Positions 30,442 through 42,966 of a stretch of 64,000 nucleotides of DNA are shown here, in pieces; the first letter of the stretch is position 1, and the number at the start of each line of letters is the position of its first letter. Made by a program: the position numbers and the translations under genes. The DNA is from Chondrilla cf. caribensis (lineage: Eukaryota; Porifera; Demospongiae; Chondrillida; Chondrillidae). The notes below the pieces were generated by a model that saw only the letters and a program-made list of their open reading frames with translations, was not told the DNA's origin and searched no databases. The stretch is from positions 1,092,193-1,156,192 of the forward strand of contig OZ026567.1 of the NCBI GenBank assembly GCA_964020155.1, given 5' to 3'.

Positions 30442-33400
30442 ATGAAGATTCTTTTTGCCACACTCAATCTTATTCTTTTGTTCAACACGGCTCATGTCCG
30501 TTCTGATGGAGCTTCATCAGCAGACTGTGATATTTTGACGCCTTCACATGGAAACTCTTCTGCTCAGAATGGTTCTAGTAATTTCAGTTTAACTTTGGAA
30601 GGCTCCAATACGACATATGTACCAGGACAGCAATACTCACGTAAGACTATAAATATTATTTTTGACATAATATTTTGTTTAATGATATTATTTTTTTTGA
30701 CATCTGGTATGTTAAACGTAGACCGCGATTATAGAAACTAACGTGTGTACGAATCTGTGCGTTCCGTGTCCGAGTCACGCGTTTTCGTATCCACGCAGAC
30801 TGGCAGGGGTATAAAAGGGGGGGTGAGGAGCATGAAAACATGGCCGACGCTTTAGAATTTGAAAAAGCGCGCGAATAAAGGAAGCAGTTTTACGCCGTCA
30901 AAACGTTCGCAAACACTTAGAAACGATCAAATTCCGTTTATATCCTTCATTTTTCTATTGCTTGATTGCTAGGAGTGCAAAAATTGAAGACTGAAAAACT
31001 GTATAGGCATTTTATGGGCGAATTACAGAATTATAGCGCGAAGAATAAAACCACCAACCAGAACGGACCTTCCAGTTCCCAGAAGGGTTAGAGATATTCC
31101 CCACGTTATTGAAGGGGGGCCAAGGTCAGAAAAAAGTAAATTCGAGTGGGTACAGAAAGAACGTCACTTTGCTGTGGAATTGACCGGCAAATGCCTTCTG
31201 ATATCCTCTAAGCGGCTCGCAATTTGATCCTTTTCCTGTTCGTCTTGACAGTAACAGAAGCGTCGATTGTCAAAAGAAAGCGAAATTAGCAACTCCCAAG
31301 GACTTTACGGTCTCGGACGAAAATCGACCAAGTTTGCGATTCGATCGGTATATGAATTTGTATGGATTCTCATGGCACTATTTCTATTGTGTATTTATGT
31401 GTAAAAGCCATAATAATAGCTTTTATTTGTATGTGTACGTTCATATGGAACTAACGTATTGTTTGTAACTTAAGCGGTTCCGCCATTTTTTCACGAAACG
31501 CGAAATCAGGAGGAGCACCGCCCTTTTATACTCGCGGTCTACGTTTAAGCTCAATATAATTAAATGATATTTGTTCCCACACGTAACCCAACAGTGAACT
31601 TAGGCATATTATAAATTATATTGTATGAAAAATGATGCTGTTATTCTTTTGAAATGCCGACAATTAGTGAAATTTGGCTAGAATTTGAGTGCAATAGCTT
31701 CATCAAATGAAAGAGATCCCCAGTAATTGGAATGTGGGGCAGCATTACTTATTCTTCTCCTTCTGAGCCTTCATTGCACTTTCATAGTAGGTATGGTTGC
31801 CAAACAATTGTTGACCTATGGTTCATTCCTGCATACAGCATGAATCTACTGTAACTATACTATGTACAGTACACCGTCTATTATAGATGTCAAGATTGTT
31901 ACATTTCTATGACATGGTTCGCTCATTCTGACAGTTTGCCCACTTTTTCTGTCTCATTAATTACTTCATTACTTCTTATTTATATGCCATTAACATTAAT
32001 TCCACTAGGATGTGCAATGGTTTGAATAATATTGCACCATTATTAGAGAGGAGTTTGTGGATCATGCTTATAAATGAGCTATATTCTAGGATCGGATTTG
32101 TCAGTACATTGAATATAGTGGCTTAGAGGTTTGTTCCGGCAAAACTTGATTTTTCTTTAAGAGTAAAGCGAAAAATGAAAGGTTACTCCCAGTATAGCAA
32201 TAACACTGATCATAAATGTCTGTATAGATAGTCAATTTTGTGCATGACATTGAGTTAAACATACAAAGAAAAGCAAACGTTTAATCGCCCCCATGTATGC
32301 ATAGATTCTGTGTGTAAGTTCAAAAGTGCAATCATGATAATAATCATCATCCATTTTCAATCTAATTTGTGTCTTCAGTGAACTTATCAGCAGCACACAA
32401 CGGTACCTTTAACGGGTACCTTGTTGTGGCTCAAGATGAGAATGGTGAACGTGTTGGTAACTTTACTCTTGGAGTGAACCAGACTCATGCTTGTAATGTG
32501 AGTAGTGGAAAATATTTTAATCACATGGTGTTGTATAGTGATCAGATGATTGTGACTATCAGTATTAGTCTTATTTCTATTTTGGCATAAATCATTGTTT
32601 AATTCAATGTCACTTTAATTGGTAATGAATATTATGGTGACTATAACCGACTATTAGCACTGTCCACATTTTATTAGAGTATTGAAGTAACGTGATTGTA
32701 ATGCTGCACAATTATTACTGTAACAGTTGTACCCTATTGATATTTAGTACTTGGATGGACAACTAAAAATTCTTTACAATGCAATGACAACATTGGTCTG
32801 TTTTTCAAATTGCACATTAGTTGCTTATAATCATCAGTTTTAAGAATATTGGTGTATTCCCTTTAAGTATGCCAGTACTCTTAACAGTAGGGAATTAATG
32901 ATGTAGCACACAACATAAAAGAATACAGTATATATGACTCAGCTATTAATTCATCATCTTGTTTTCTTCACTTCCTTGACCTTTAGGACTCAAGAGGCAT
33001 CACAAACTCTGAGTCCAGTGAGAAGACATCAGTCAATCTGACTTGGGTTGCTCCTTTAGCACGTTTAGAATCTATTCTGCGTGTTATTTTCAGAGTGATC
33101 GTATATGTAGCTGAGGGGATTAAGTATTTCCTGGAGGGTCCGCAACTCAACGGTAAGCGGTGACTTATGTAGTTAGTATAATGTAAGATGTTATTTTTTG
33201 TTTCCTTCCCTTACTGTAACTGTTTCTGAAACATCATTTTTCATTTGTCATTTCCCCTACACCATTCCCAGCAAGTATATTAATATTGTGTAATAATTAT
33301 TGATTATTAACCATTACACCAGAGACTCCGTCATCAACACCAGAGACTCCGTCATCGTCTCCAGAGACTCTGTCATCGTCTCCAGAGACTCCGTCATCAA

Positions 33401-36400
33401 CACCAGAGACTCCATCATCGACACCAGAGACTTCGTCATCGACTCCAGAGACTCCGTCATCGACACCAGAGACTCAGTCATCGAAACCAGTGACTCCGTC
33501 ATCGACTATAGAGACTCTGTCATCGACACCAGAGACTCCGTCATCGACTTCAGAGACTCCGTCATCGACTCCAGGGACTCTGTCATCGACACCAGTGACT
33601 CCGTCATCGACTACAGAGACTCCGTCATCGACACCAGAGACTCAGTCATCGAAACCAGTGACTCCGTCATCGACTATAGAGACTCTGTCATCGACACCAG
33701 AGACTCCGTCATCGACTTCAGAGACTCCGTCATCGACTCCAGGGACTCCATCATCGACACCAGTGACTCCGTCATCGACTACAGAGACTCCGTCATCGAC
33801 ACCAGAGACTCCGTCATCGACACCAGAGACTCCGTCATCGACTCCAGAGTCTCCGTCATCGACTCCAGAGACTCCGTCATCGACACCAGAGACTCCGTCA
33901 TCGACACCAGAGACTCCGTCATCGACACCGGAGACTCCGTCATCGACACCAGAGACTCCGTCATCGACTCCAGAGACTCCGTCATCGACACCAGAGACTC
34001 AGTCATCGAAACCAGTGACTCCGTCATTGACTATAGAGACTCTGTCATCGACACCAGAGACTCCGTCATCGACTTCAGAGACTCCGTCATCGACTCCAGG
34101 GACTCCGTCATCGACACCAGTGACTCCGTCGTCGACTACAGAGACTCCGTCAACGACACCAGAGACTCCGTCATCGACTCCAGAGACTCCGTCGTCGACT
34201 CCAGAGACTCCGTCATCGACACCAGAGACTCCGTCATCGACACTGGAGACTCCGTCATCCACACCAGAGACTCCGTCATCGACTCCAGAGACTCCGTCAA
34301 CGACACCAGAGACTCCGTCATCGACACCAGAGACTGCGTCATCGACTCCAGAGACTCCGTCATCGACACCAGAGACTCCGTCATCGACTCCAGAGACTGC
34401 CTCATCGACTCCAGAGACTCCGTCATCGACACCAGAGACTCCGTCATCGACACCAGAGACTCCGTCATCGACACCAGAGACTCCGTCATCGACTCCAGAG
34501 ACTCCGTCATCGACACCAGAGACTCCGTCATCGACACCAGAGACTCCGTCATCGACTCCAGAGACTGCCTCATCGACTCCAGAGACTCCGTCATCGACAC
34601 CAGAGACTCCGTCATCGACACCAGAGACTCCGTCATCGACACCAGAGACTCCGTCATCGACTCCAGAGACTCCGTCATCGACACCAGAGACTCCGTCATC
34701 GACACCAGAGACTCCGTCATCAACACCAGAGACTCCGTCATCGACACCAGAGTCTCCGTCATCGACACCAGAGACTCCGTCATCGACACCAGAGACTCCG
34801 TCATCGACTCCAGAGTCTCTGTCATCGACACCAGAGACTCCGTCATCGACACCAGAGACACCGTCATCGACACCAGAGACTCCGTCATCGACACCAGAGA
34901 CTCCGTCAACGACACCAGAGACTCCGTCATCGACTCCAGAGACTCCGTCATCGACTCCAGAGACTCCGTCATCGACACCAGAGTCTCCGTCATCGACACC
35001 AGAGACTCCGTCATCGACACCAGTGACTCCGTCATCGACTCCAGAGACTCCGTCATCGACACCAGAGACACCGTCATCGACACCAGAGACACCGTCATCG
35101 ACACCAGTGACTCCGTCATTGACACCAGAGACTCCGTCATCGACTCCAGAGACTCCGTCATCGACTTCAGAGACTCCGTCATTGACACCAGAGACTCCGT
35201 CATCGACACCAGAGACTCCGTCATCGACTCCAGAGACTCCGTCATCGACACCAGAGACTCCGTCATCGACACCAGAGACTCCGTCAACGACACCAGAGAC
35301 TCCGTCATCGACACCAGAGACTCCGTCATCGACACCAGAGACTCCGTCATCGACACCAGAGACTCCGTCATCGACACCAGAGACTCCGTCATCGACACCA
35401 GAGACTCCGTCATCGACACCAGTGACTCCGTTATCGACTCCAGAGACTCCGTCATCGACACCAGAGACACCGTCATCGACTCCAGAGACTCCGTCATCGA
35501 CACCAGAGACTCCGTCATCGACACCAGAGACTCCGTCATCGACACCAGAGACTCCGTCATCGACACCAGAGACTCCGTCATCGACTCCAGAGACTCCGTC
35601 ATCGACACCAGTGACTCCGTCATCGACACCAGAGATTCCGTCATCGACTCCAGAGTCTCCGTCATCGACTCCAGAGACTCCGTCATCGACACCAGAGACT
35701 CCGTCATCGACACCAGAGACTCCGTCATCGACACCAGAGACTCCGTCAACGACACCAGAGACTCCGTCATCGACACCAGAGACTCCGTCATCGACACCAG
35801 AGACTCCGTCATCGACTCCAGAGTCTCCGTCATCGACTCCAGAGACTCCGTCATCGACACCAGAGACTCCGTCATCGACACCAGAGACTCCGTCATCGAC
35901 ACCAGAGACTCCGTCATCGACACCAGAGACTCCGTCAACGACACCAGAGACTCCGTCATCGACACCAGAGACTCCGTCATCGACACCAGAGACTCCGTCA
36001 TCGACACCAGAGTCTCCGTCATCGACACCAGAGACTCCGTCATCGACACCAGTGACTCCGTCATCGACTCCAGAGACTCCGTCAACGACACCAGAGACTC
36101 CGTCATCGACACCAGAGACTCCGTCATCGACACCAGTGACTCTGTCATCGACACCAGAGACACCGTCATCGACACCAGAGACTCCGTCATCGACACCAGA
36201 GACTCCGTCATCGACACCAGAGTCTCCGTCATCGACACCAGAGACTCCGTCATCGACACCAGTGACTCCGTCATCGACTCCAGAGACTCCGTCAACGACA
36301 CCAGAGACTCCGTCATCGACACCAGAGACTCCGTCATCGACACCAGTGACTCCGTCATCGACACCAGAGACACCGTCATCGACACCAGAGACACCGTCAT

Positions 36401-39400
36401 CGACACCAGTGACTCCGTCAACGACACCAGAGACTCCGTCATCGACACCAGAGACTCTGTCATCGACACCAGAGACTCCGTCGACAACACCAGAGACTCC
36501 GTCGACAACACCAGAGACTCCGTCATCGACACCAGAGACTCCGTCATCGACTCCAGAGACTCCGTCATCGACTCCAGAGACTCCGTCGACGACACCAGAG
36601 ACTCCGTCGTCGACTCCAGAGACACCGTCATCGACACCAGAGACTCCGTCATCGACACCAGAGACTCCGTCATCGACTCCAGAGACTCCGTCATCGACAC
36701 CAGAGACTCCGTCATCGACACCAGAGACTCCGTCATCGACACCAGAGACTCCGTCATCGACACCAGAGACTCCGTCATCGACTCCAGAGACTCCGTCATC
36801 GACACCAGAGACTCCGTCATCGACACCAGAGACTCCGTCATCGACACCAGAGACTCCGTCATCGACACCAGAGTCTCCGTCATCGACTCCAGAGACTCCG
36901 TCATTGACACCAGAGACTCCGTCATCGACTCCAGAGACTCCGTCAACGACACCAGAGACTCCGTCATCGACTCCAGAGACTCCGTCATTGACACCAGAGA
37001 CTCCGTCATCGACACCAGAGACACCGTCATCGACACCAGAGACTCCGTCATCGACACCAGAGACACCGTCATCGACACCAGAGACTCCGTCATCGACTCC
37101 AGAGACTCCGTCATCGACACCAGAGACTCCGTCATCGACACCAGAGACTCCGTCATCGACACCAGAGACTCCGTCATCGACACCAGAGACTCCGTCATCG
37201 ACTCCAGAGACTCCGTCATCGACACCAGAGACTCCGTCATCGACACCAGAGACTCCGTCATCGACACCAGAGACTCCGTCATCGACACCAGAGTCTCCGT
37301 CATCGACTCCAGAGACTCCGTCATTGACACCAGAGACTCCGTCATCGACTCCAGAGACTCCGTCAACGACACCAGAGACTCCGTCATCGACTCCAGAGAC
37401 TCCGTCATTGACACCAGAGACTCCGTCATCGACACCAGAGACACCGTCATCGACACCAGAGACTCCGTCATCGACACCAGAGACACCGTCATCGACACCA
37501 GTGACTCCGTCATCGACACCAGAGACACCGTCATCGACACCAGAGTCTCCGTCATCGACACCAGAGACTCCGTCATCGACACCACTGACTCCGTCATCGA
37601 CACCAGAGACTCCGTCATCGACACCAGAGACTCCGTCATCGACACCAGAGACTCCGTCAACGACACCAGAGTCTCCGTCATCGACTCCAGAGACTCCGTC
37701 ATCGACACCAGAGACTCCGTCATCGACACCAGTGACTCCGTCGACGACACCAGAGACTCCGTCATCGACACCAGAGACTCCGTCATCGACACCAGAGACT
37801 CCGTCATCGACACCAGTGACTCCGTCGACGACACCAGAGACTCCGTCATCGACACCAGAGACTCCGTCATCGACACCAGAGACTCCGTCATCGACACCAG
37901 AGACTCCGTCATCGACTCCAGAGACTCCGTCATCGACTCCAGAGACTCCGTCATCGACTACAGAGACTCCGTCATCGACACCAGAGACTCCGTCATCGAC
38001 ACCAGAGTCTCCGTCATCGACTCCAGAGACTCCGTCATCGACACCAGAGACTCCGTCATCGACACCAGTGACTCCGTCATCGACTCCAGAGACTCCGTCA
38101 ACGACACCAGAGACTCCGTCATCGACACCAGAGACTCCGTCATCGACACCAGAGACTCCGTCATCGACTTCAGAGACTCCGTCATCGACTCCAGAGACTC
38201 CGTCATCGACACCAGAGACTCCGTCATCGACTCCAGAGACTCCGTCATCGACACCAGAGACTCCGTCATCGACACCAGAGACTCCGTCATCGACACCAGA
38301 GACTCCGTCATCGACTCCAGAGACTCCGTCATCGACACCAGAGACTCCGTCATCGACACCAGAGACTCCGTCATCGACACCAGAGACTCCGTCATCGACT
38401 CCAGAGACTCCGTCAACGACACCAGAGACTCCGTCATCGACACCAGAGACTCCGTCATCGACACCAGAGACTCCGTCATCGACACCAGAGACTCCGTCAT
38501 CGACTCCAGAGACTCCGTCATCGACACCAGAGACTCCGTCATCGACTCCAGAGACTCCGTCATCGACACCAGAGACTCCGTCATCGACACCAGTGACTCC
38601 GTCATCGACTCCAGAGACTCCGTCATCGACTCCAGAGACTCCGTCAACGACACCAGAGACTCCGTCATCGACACCAGAGACTCCGTCATCGACACCAGAG
38701 ACTCCGTCATCGACTCCAGTGACTCCGTCATCGACACCAGAGACTCCGTCATCGACACCAGAGACTCCGTCATCGACACCAGAGACTCCGTCATCGACAC
38801 CAGAGACTCCGTCATCGACACCAGAGACTCCGTCATCGACACCAGTGACTCCGTCATCGACTCCAGAGACTCCGTCATCGACTCCAGAGACTCCGTCATC
38901 GACTCCAGAGACTCCGTCATCGACACCAGAGACTCCGTCATCGACACCAGAGACTCCGTCATCGACACCAGAGACTCCGTCATCGACTCCAGAGACTCCG
39001 TCATCGACACCAGAGACTCCGTCATCGACACCAGAGACTCCGTCATCGACACCAGAGACTCCGTCATCGACACCAGAGACTCCGTCATCGACACCAGAGA
39101 CTCCGTCATCGACTCCAGAGACTCCGTCATCGACTCCAGAGACTCCGTCATCGACTCCAGAGACTCCGTCATCGACACCAGAGACTCCGTCATCGACACC
39201 AGAGACTCCGTCATCGACACCAGAGACTCCGTCATCGACTCCAGAGACTCCGTCATCGACACCAGAGACTCCGTCATTGACATCAGAGACTCCATCATTA
39301 ACTCCAGAGACTCTGTCATTGACTACAGAGACTCTTGCACCAACTACAGAACCTCCTACCTCACCATCGAGTACAGTACTCGTTTCCCCTACACCATTAC

Positions 39401-42269
39401 CAGCAAGTATGTTTTATTATTGTTCAAATTTATTTATATGTGATTGTATAAATTTATATTGCCATATGCAATATTTTTCTTTGTATCACAACTAGTTTGT
39501 CCTGAAGAAACCAACACTACATCAGGTATTACTCTGACATGGCCTTCAACTCCTGTTGGACAGACCTCAGTCCTCTCTTGTCCTAACACTGACGGGAATG
39601 CTACCAGGAACTGTTCTGTGGGAGGAGTGTGGGAACAACCTTTTGTTTGTGACTGCTTGACTCAGAGAATTTCTCAGCAACTCTGTAATGTATGTGACTC
39701 CATCCCTTCTCTCTGTACTGTGTTTGTACTCATGTTCTTGGTCCCTTCTCTCCTCCTGTGTGTAGAATCCAGAGGACACTGTATCAGTACTGATGAATAT
39801 TTCTTCTCTGAATGATAGCTTGACAAGTGAAGAAGTAATTAATATTGCTGAGAGTGTGAATTCTCTCATCAGTGATCCAAGGAACCTTCAAAGCAATGAG
39901 GTTGGTTTGTGTAAGATACTCATACTACTTCCTGTACTTCTTGTGAATGTCATTTTCAGAGATTGTAGGACAGTGCAATGTACAGGCAGTGCTACTTGCT
40001 CAGTAAGTACCTTAAGGGGTACATTGAATTTGTTCTTTTTTCAGAGGTATTTACGAACAGTATTGGTTGATGTAGTGTACATGAGCTAAAAACTGAGTGA
40101 AAAGTACATGTATTAACAGGTGTATATGCACTAGCCAAGATAATTATATTATAAAAACAAGATGCACTTCAATCGATAACACTTAATTTGGTTTGTGATT
40201 AAATCCTTCTTTCATCCAAATAAACATGCATATGAGTGGGTAAATTTGTGTAACCCACAATGTATGAAGTTCTCCCTCAATCTTAGCCTGAACTTTAAAC
40301 ATAATACAATGACTGGTAAGTCAGGAACCAATGTGTTCAACTAATAATACATTGAAAATAGTCATCAATGATTGTCATAATAAAGTGTCCCACTACATGT
40401 GTGCACTAATCCGGAGTATTGTAATATTTAACATTATTGAAGCATCCCCTTGGTTGTTAATATGGCTACAGTCTCTATCATTTGTTGACAATTCCTGAAA
40501 ACACAGGTATTATATCTATACTTCAACAATGGTCTAAGTCTTGCATGAAACATGTTATTATTAGATCATCCATGTGTCAGTGTTAAGCAAACTCAACATC
40601 TGTTGTGTTGAACTCTCTGATCCAATAGTTCTGTTATAGTGGAATCACCCGGTGATTTGATTTAATTTAGTCTGTTTTCTTACAATGTAGTATATACTAA
40701 TTATCCCTTATTTACAAGGGTAAAAAGTGGCTCACCACAAACCATGTTCTCATATCAATGCAAGTGATAATGTTTCTCTTAATTTTAAAACACAGCCTTT
40801 GCACCTGTGTAGACTTAGTACAGTGTCTCATGTGGCATATACGTACGTAGGGTATGTGCTGTACAGGATTTTTTGAGGATAATTTTGGACATATTGTATT
40901 CCTTAGATACATGGTTGTAATTATTTCTGTGCACTGTTACACAATGAATAATACGACAATACGTGCAAGCCCTTTATAGTCCAAAATAGATACTGCATGT
41001 GCACATAAACCAGCTGAATACATGTCCACACATCCACAAGGTGTAAGGCTTCTGATAACTGAAGTAACAATAAGCAGGAAAAGCCACTGTGACAACAGAG
41101 CACTCAGAAACACACATGCTAACAATTGAACATAATATGTAACCATGAACAGACAACAGACACACAGGAAACTGTGGGAGATTTACTATGCATATTAATG
41201 TTTCGTTTCAGTCCAGACAGACTGTGCTTGATGTAGTGGAAGCTTTATCATTGACAAGTAGTGACATTATCAATAATGCATCTGGAGTTAATGTTGAACA
41301 AACGTGAGTGGTTGATAAACAATTTAATATACCTAAGTTGCCTTTGATAATAACCAAATTCCTTTATATATACAGAATAACCAATTCTATCGATGCCATA
41401 GTCACCAACACACCAGTGTTTCCTGGACAAATGACCACTGTCAGAAGTTCTGGAGGAACAGCAGAGATTACTGTGTCTCGTCCATCAGTAGACACCTTAA
41501 GGGACAATGGAGTACAGGTTGAATCTCAGAACACCACTGTCAACCTACCTCCAGGTCTTGCCATGCAGATCTTTGGAAGTGGTTTAGGTGATGGAAATGC
41601 TAGACTTGCTGTGACTACCTTTTCAAATCAAGATGGGACATTCCGACCACCGAATTCATTGTCCCTGGGTACAAATCTGGTTGACATCTCCTTGCTGAAC
41701 CAGAGTGGAATTGTTCCTGTGTTCGATCTCAACAGGAACAATCGGGTCACCATTGAACTTCAGAGAAATGTAAGTATGCAAAGATAGTATATTATTTTTG
41801 ACAATATTACATCATAGATTCAATGTTTCAATTGCTACATCATGCAATTGCTTCAATTTTTGTCATTGCATAGTCCACAAATTTTGTTGATGAAAGGCAA
41901 ATTTGTTCTTTTTGGGATGTGACTGTGTCAGACTGGAGTTCTGATGGTTGTGAAGTGATTTCTTTCACTGGAAATTCTGTGACTTGTGCCAGTGACCATC
42001 TGACTATCTTTGGCTCCCTGGTGCAGGTGAGTTGCATGTGTGTATGTGTGCGTATGTTTTACTACTGCTATATAATACAGTGGAACCTCTCTATTAAGGA
42101 CACTTTGGGACCTTAAGTTTAGTCCTTATTACAGAGGTGTCCTCAATTCAGAGGTCATTTAATACACTACAGTACTACACTGGGACGCAGAATGGTGTCC
42201 TTATTATAGAGGTTTCCACATTCCAGAGGTTTGTAAAAGAGGAATTCCACTGTATATATGTGCTTGATA

Positions 42270-42312
<43 letters not shown>

Positions 42313-42319
42313 AACACGT

Positions 42320-42389
<70 letters not shown>

Positions 42390-42966
42390 ACACACACACA
42401 AACACAAACACAAACACACACAAACACATACATTTACGTATACACACATGCACACACATACTCACTACATGCACTATTCATCTCTTGATCATTATTGCAC
42501 TGATATCTTCCTATTTAGGGCTCTTCTCCACCTGATGGCATAACTGCATTGGGTGCTGTACTGATTGCAGTTGGAGTGTCTATTGCTGTTGTCCTGATTG
42601 TGGTCGGAGGTGTCATGCTGGGAGTGATGTGAGTTACCTGGTGTCCATATGTCAGTATATGTCAGTAGTTGATTGACCACTGAAGTGGGCTTATATCAAT
42701 TGCATAAGCTTAAACTTAAGCATGTTGTTCCAATGAGTTATGAATTGCAATAACCTATTATGTTTCCACACTATGTCAAATAAACACCTACTATTTGTAT
42801 GGAAGTTTAAATAACTGCAGTTCCAAACTGCAATTATTTAATTTCCCACTTATTATAGATTTGGGTATTGTTGTGGTGCGAATTTAAAGGAATGTTGGTA
42901 TATACATTTTGTAGCTTATATCGGAAGAAGAAAGAAGACAAAGGAGTTATTCTCACAAGTTTGTAG
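30442..42966 (+). CDS. Gene C: Reeler / giant mucin array / HRM / GAIN-GPS single-pass membrane protein
   Basis: Exons: 30442-30640, 32379-32497, 32987-33152, 33323-39406, 39496-39689, 39766-39900, 41212-41303, 41376-41769, 41874-42026, 42519-42628, 42915-42966; 7698 nt, 2565 aa. Signal peptide 1-19, then a diverged Reeler (about 45-161, keeps F-x-G-Y-L-V-V, G-N-F, C, T-W-V-A-P). A mucin array of about 2028 residues follows, read as S-S-T-P-E-T-P. One HRM (2190-2254), GAIN and GPS (2462-2512) come next. The GPS keeps H-L-T (cleavage expected at L2504|T2505) but reads C-A-S-D-H-L-T, so the last Cys is Ser. One helix and a tail ending L-T-S-L follow. The array frame is fixed because only the acceptor at 33322 joins the phase-1 Reeler exon, and the same frame reaches the phase-1 donor at 39407. 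Likely a long O-glycosylated surface stalk. Confidence 0.87.
30712..31548. mobile_element. Non-autonomous DNA transposon with TIRs and TTAA ends
   Basis: Perfect 17-bp inverted ends (30712-30728, TTAAACGTAGACCGCGA, and its complement at 31532-31548) bound an 837-bp insert. It is visibly richer in CG than the surrounding intron. TTAA at both ends suggests a piggyBac-type target duplication, but the termini do not begin with the usual CCC, so the superfamily is uncertain. It has no long open frame. It sits in the first intron of gene C (30641-32378). Confidence 0.75.
33255..33300 (+). pseudogene. Relic of a mucin exon 3' end upstream of the gene C array
   Basis: CCCCTACACCATTCCCAG and the following CAAGTAT resemble the end of the mucin exon at 39387-39412 (CCCCTACACCATTACCAGCA then GTATG). 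A second, earlier mucin exon, or a copy of its boundary, once lay here. The present exon starts at 33323. Confidence 0.5.
33323..39300 (+). repeat. Coding heptad array, 21-bp unit, about 285-290 copies
   Basis: The unit is TCATCGACACCAGAGACTCCG or close variants and encodes S-S-T-P-E-T-P. Variants (T-T-P, V-T-P, E-S-P, E-T-A) are interspersed. Block 36661-37080 is repeated base for base at 37081-37500 (420 bp, 20 units). Because the unit is a multiple of three and lacks stops, other frames on both strands also stay open. Confidence 0.96.
41874..42026 (+). other. GPS exon of gene C, last Cys replaced
   Basis: A 153-bp exon encoding a GPS with C-A-S-D-H-L-T-I-F. The His-Leu-Thr cleavage triad is kept, but the second Cys of the C-x-C pair is Ser, so one of the two GPS disulfides cannot form as usual. 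Gene D's second GPS (53925-54077) is the same. Confidence 0.85.
42076..42254. mobile_element. 179-bp MITE in a gene C intron
   Basis: Inverted ends TACAGTGGAACCTCT and (A)GAGGAATTCCACTGTA flank internal GTCCTTATTA-type subrepeats. No coding capacity. TA at each end may be a target duplication. The same insertion is present at the matching place in gene D (54127-54305), so it predates that duplication. Confidence 0.7.
42271..42425 (+). repeat. (CA)n in the GPS-to-TM intron of gene C
   Basis: A CA tract with AAACAC interruptions and one ACGTGT block, in intron 42027-42518. In gene D the matching tract is about twice as long. Confidence 0.93.
42808..42840 (+). repeat. Hairpin in last intron of gene C
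   Basis: Arms 42808-42822 and 42826-42840 (TAAATAACTGCAGTT and its near-complement, 14 of 15 pairs) lie 74 bp before the acceptor of the tail exon. The sequence differs from the hairpin in genes B and E, but the position in the same intron is the same. Gene D has it at 55048-55080. Confidence 0.75.

Noticed and set aside
33323..39300. CRISPR-like array
   Set aside because: The repeats are contiguous with no unique spacers, encode protein in frame and lie in a eukaryotic exon.
33300..39443. Open frame reading I-D-T-R-D-S-V through the gene C array, plus antisense frames of up to about 1270 codons
   Set aside because: By-products of a stop-free 21-bp repeat. Only the S-S-T-P-E-T-P frame joins the phase-1 Reeler exon and the phase-1 donor at 39407.
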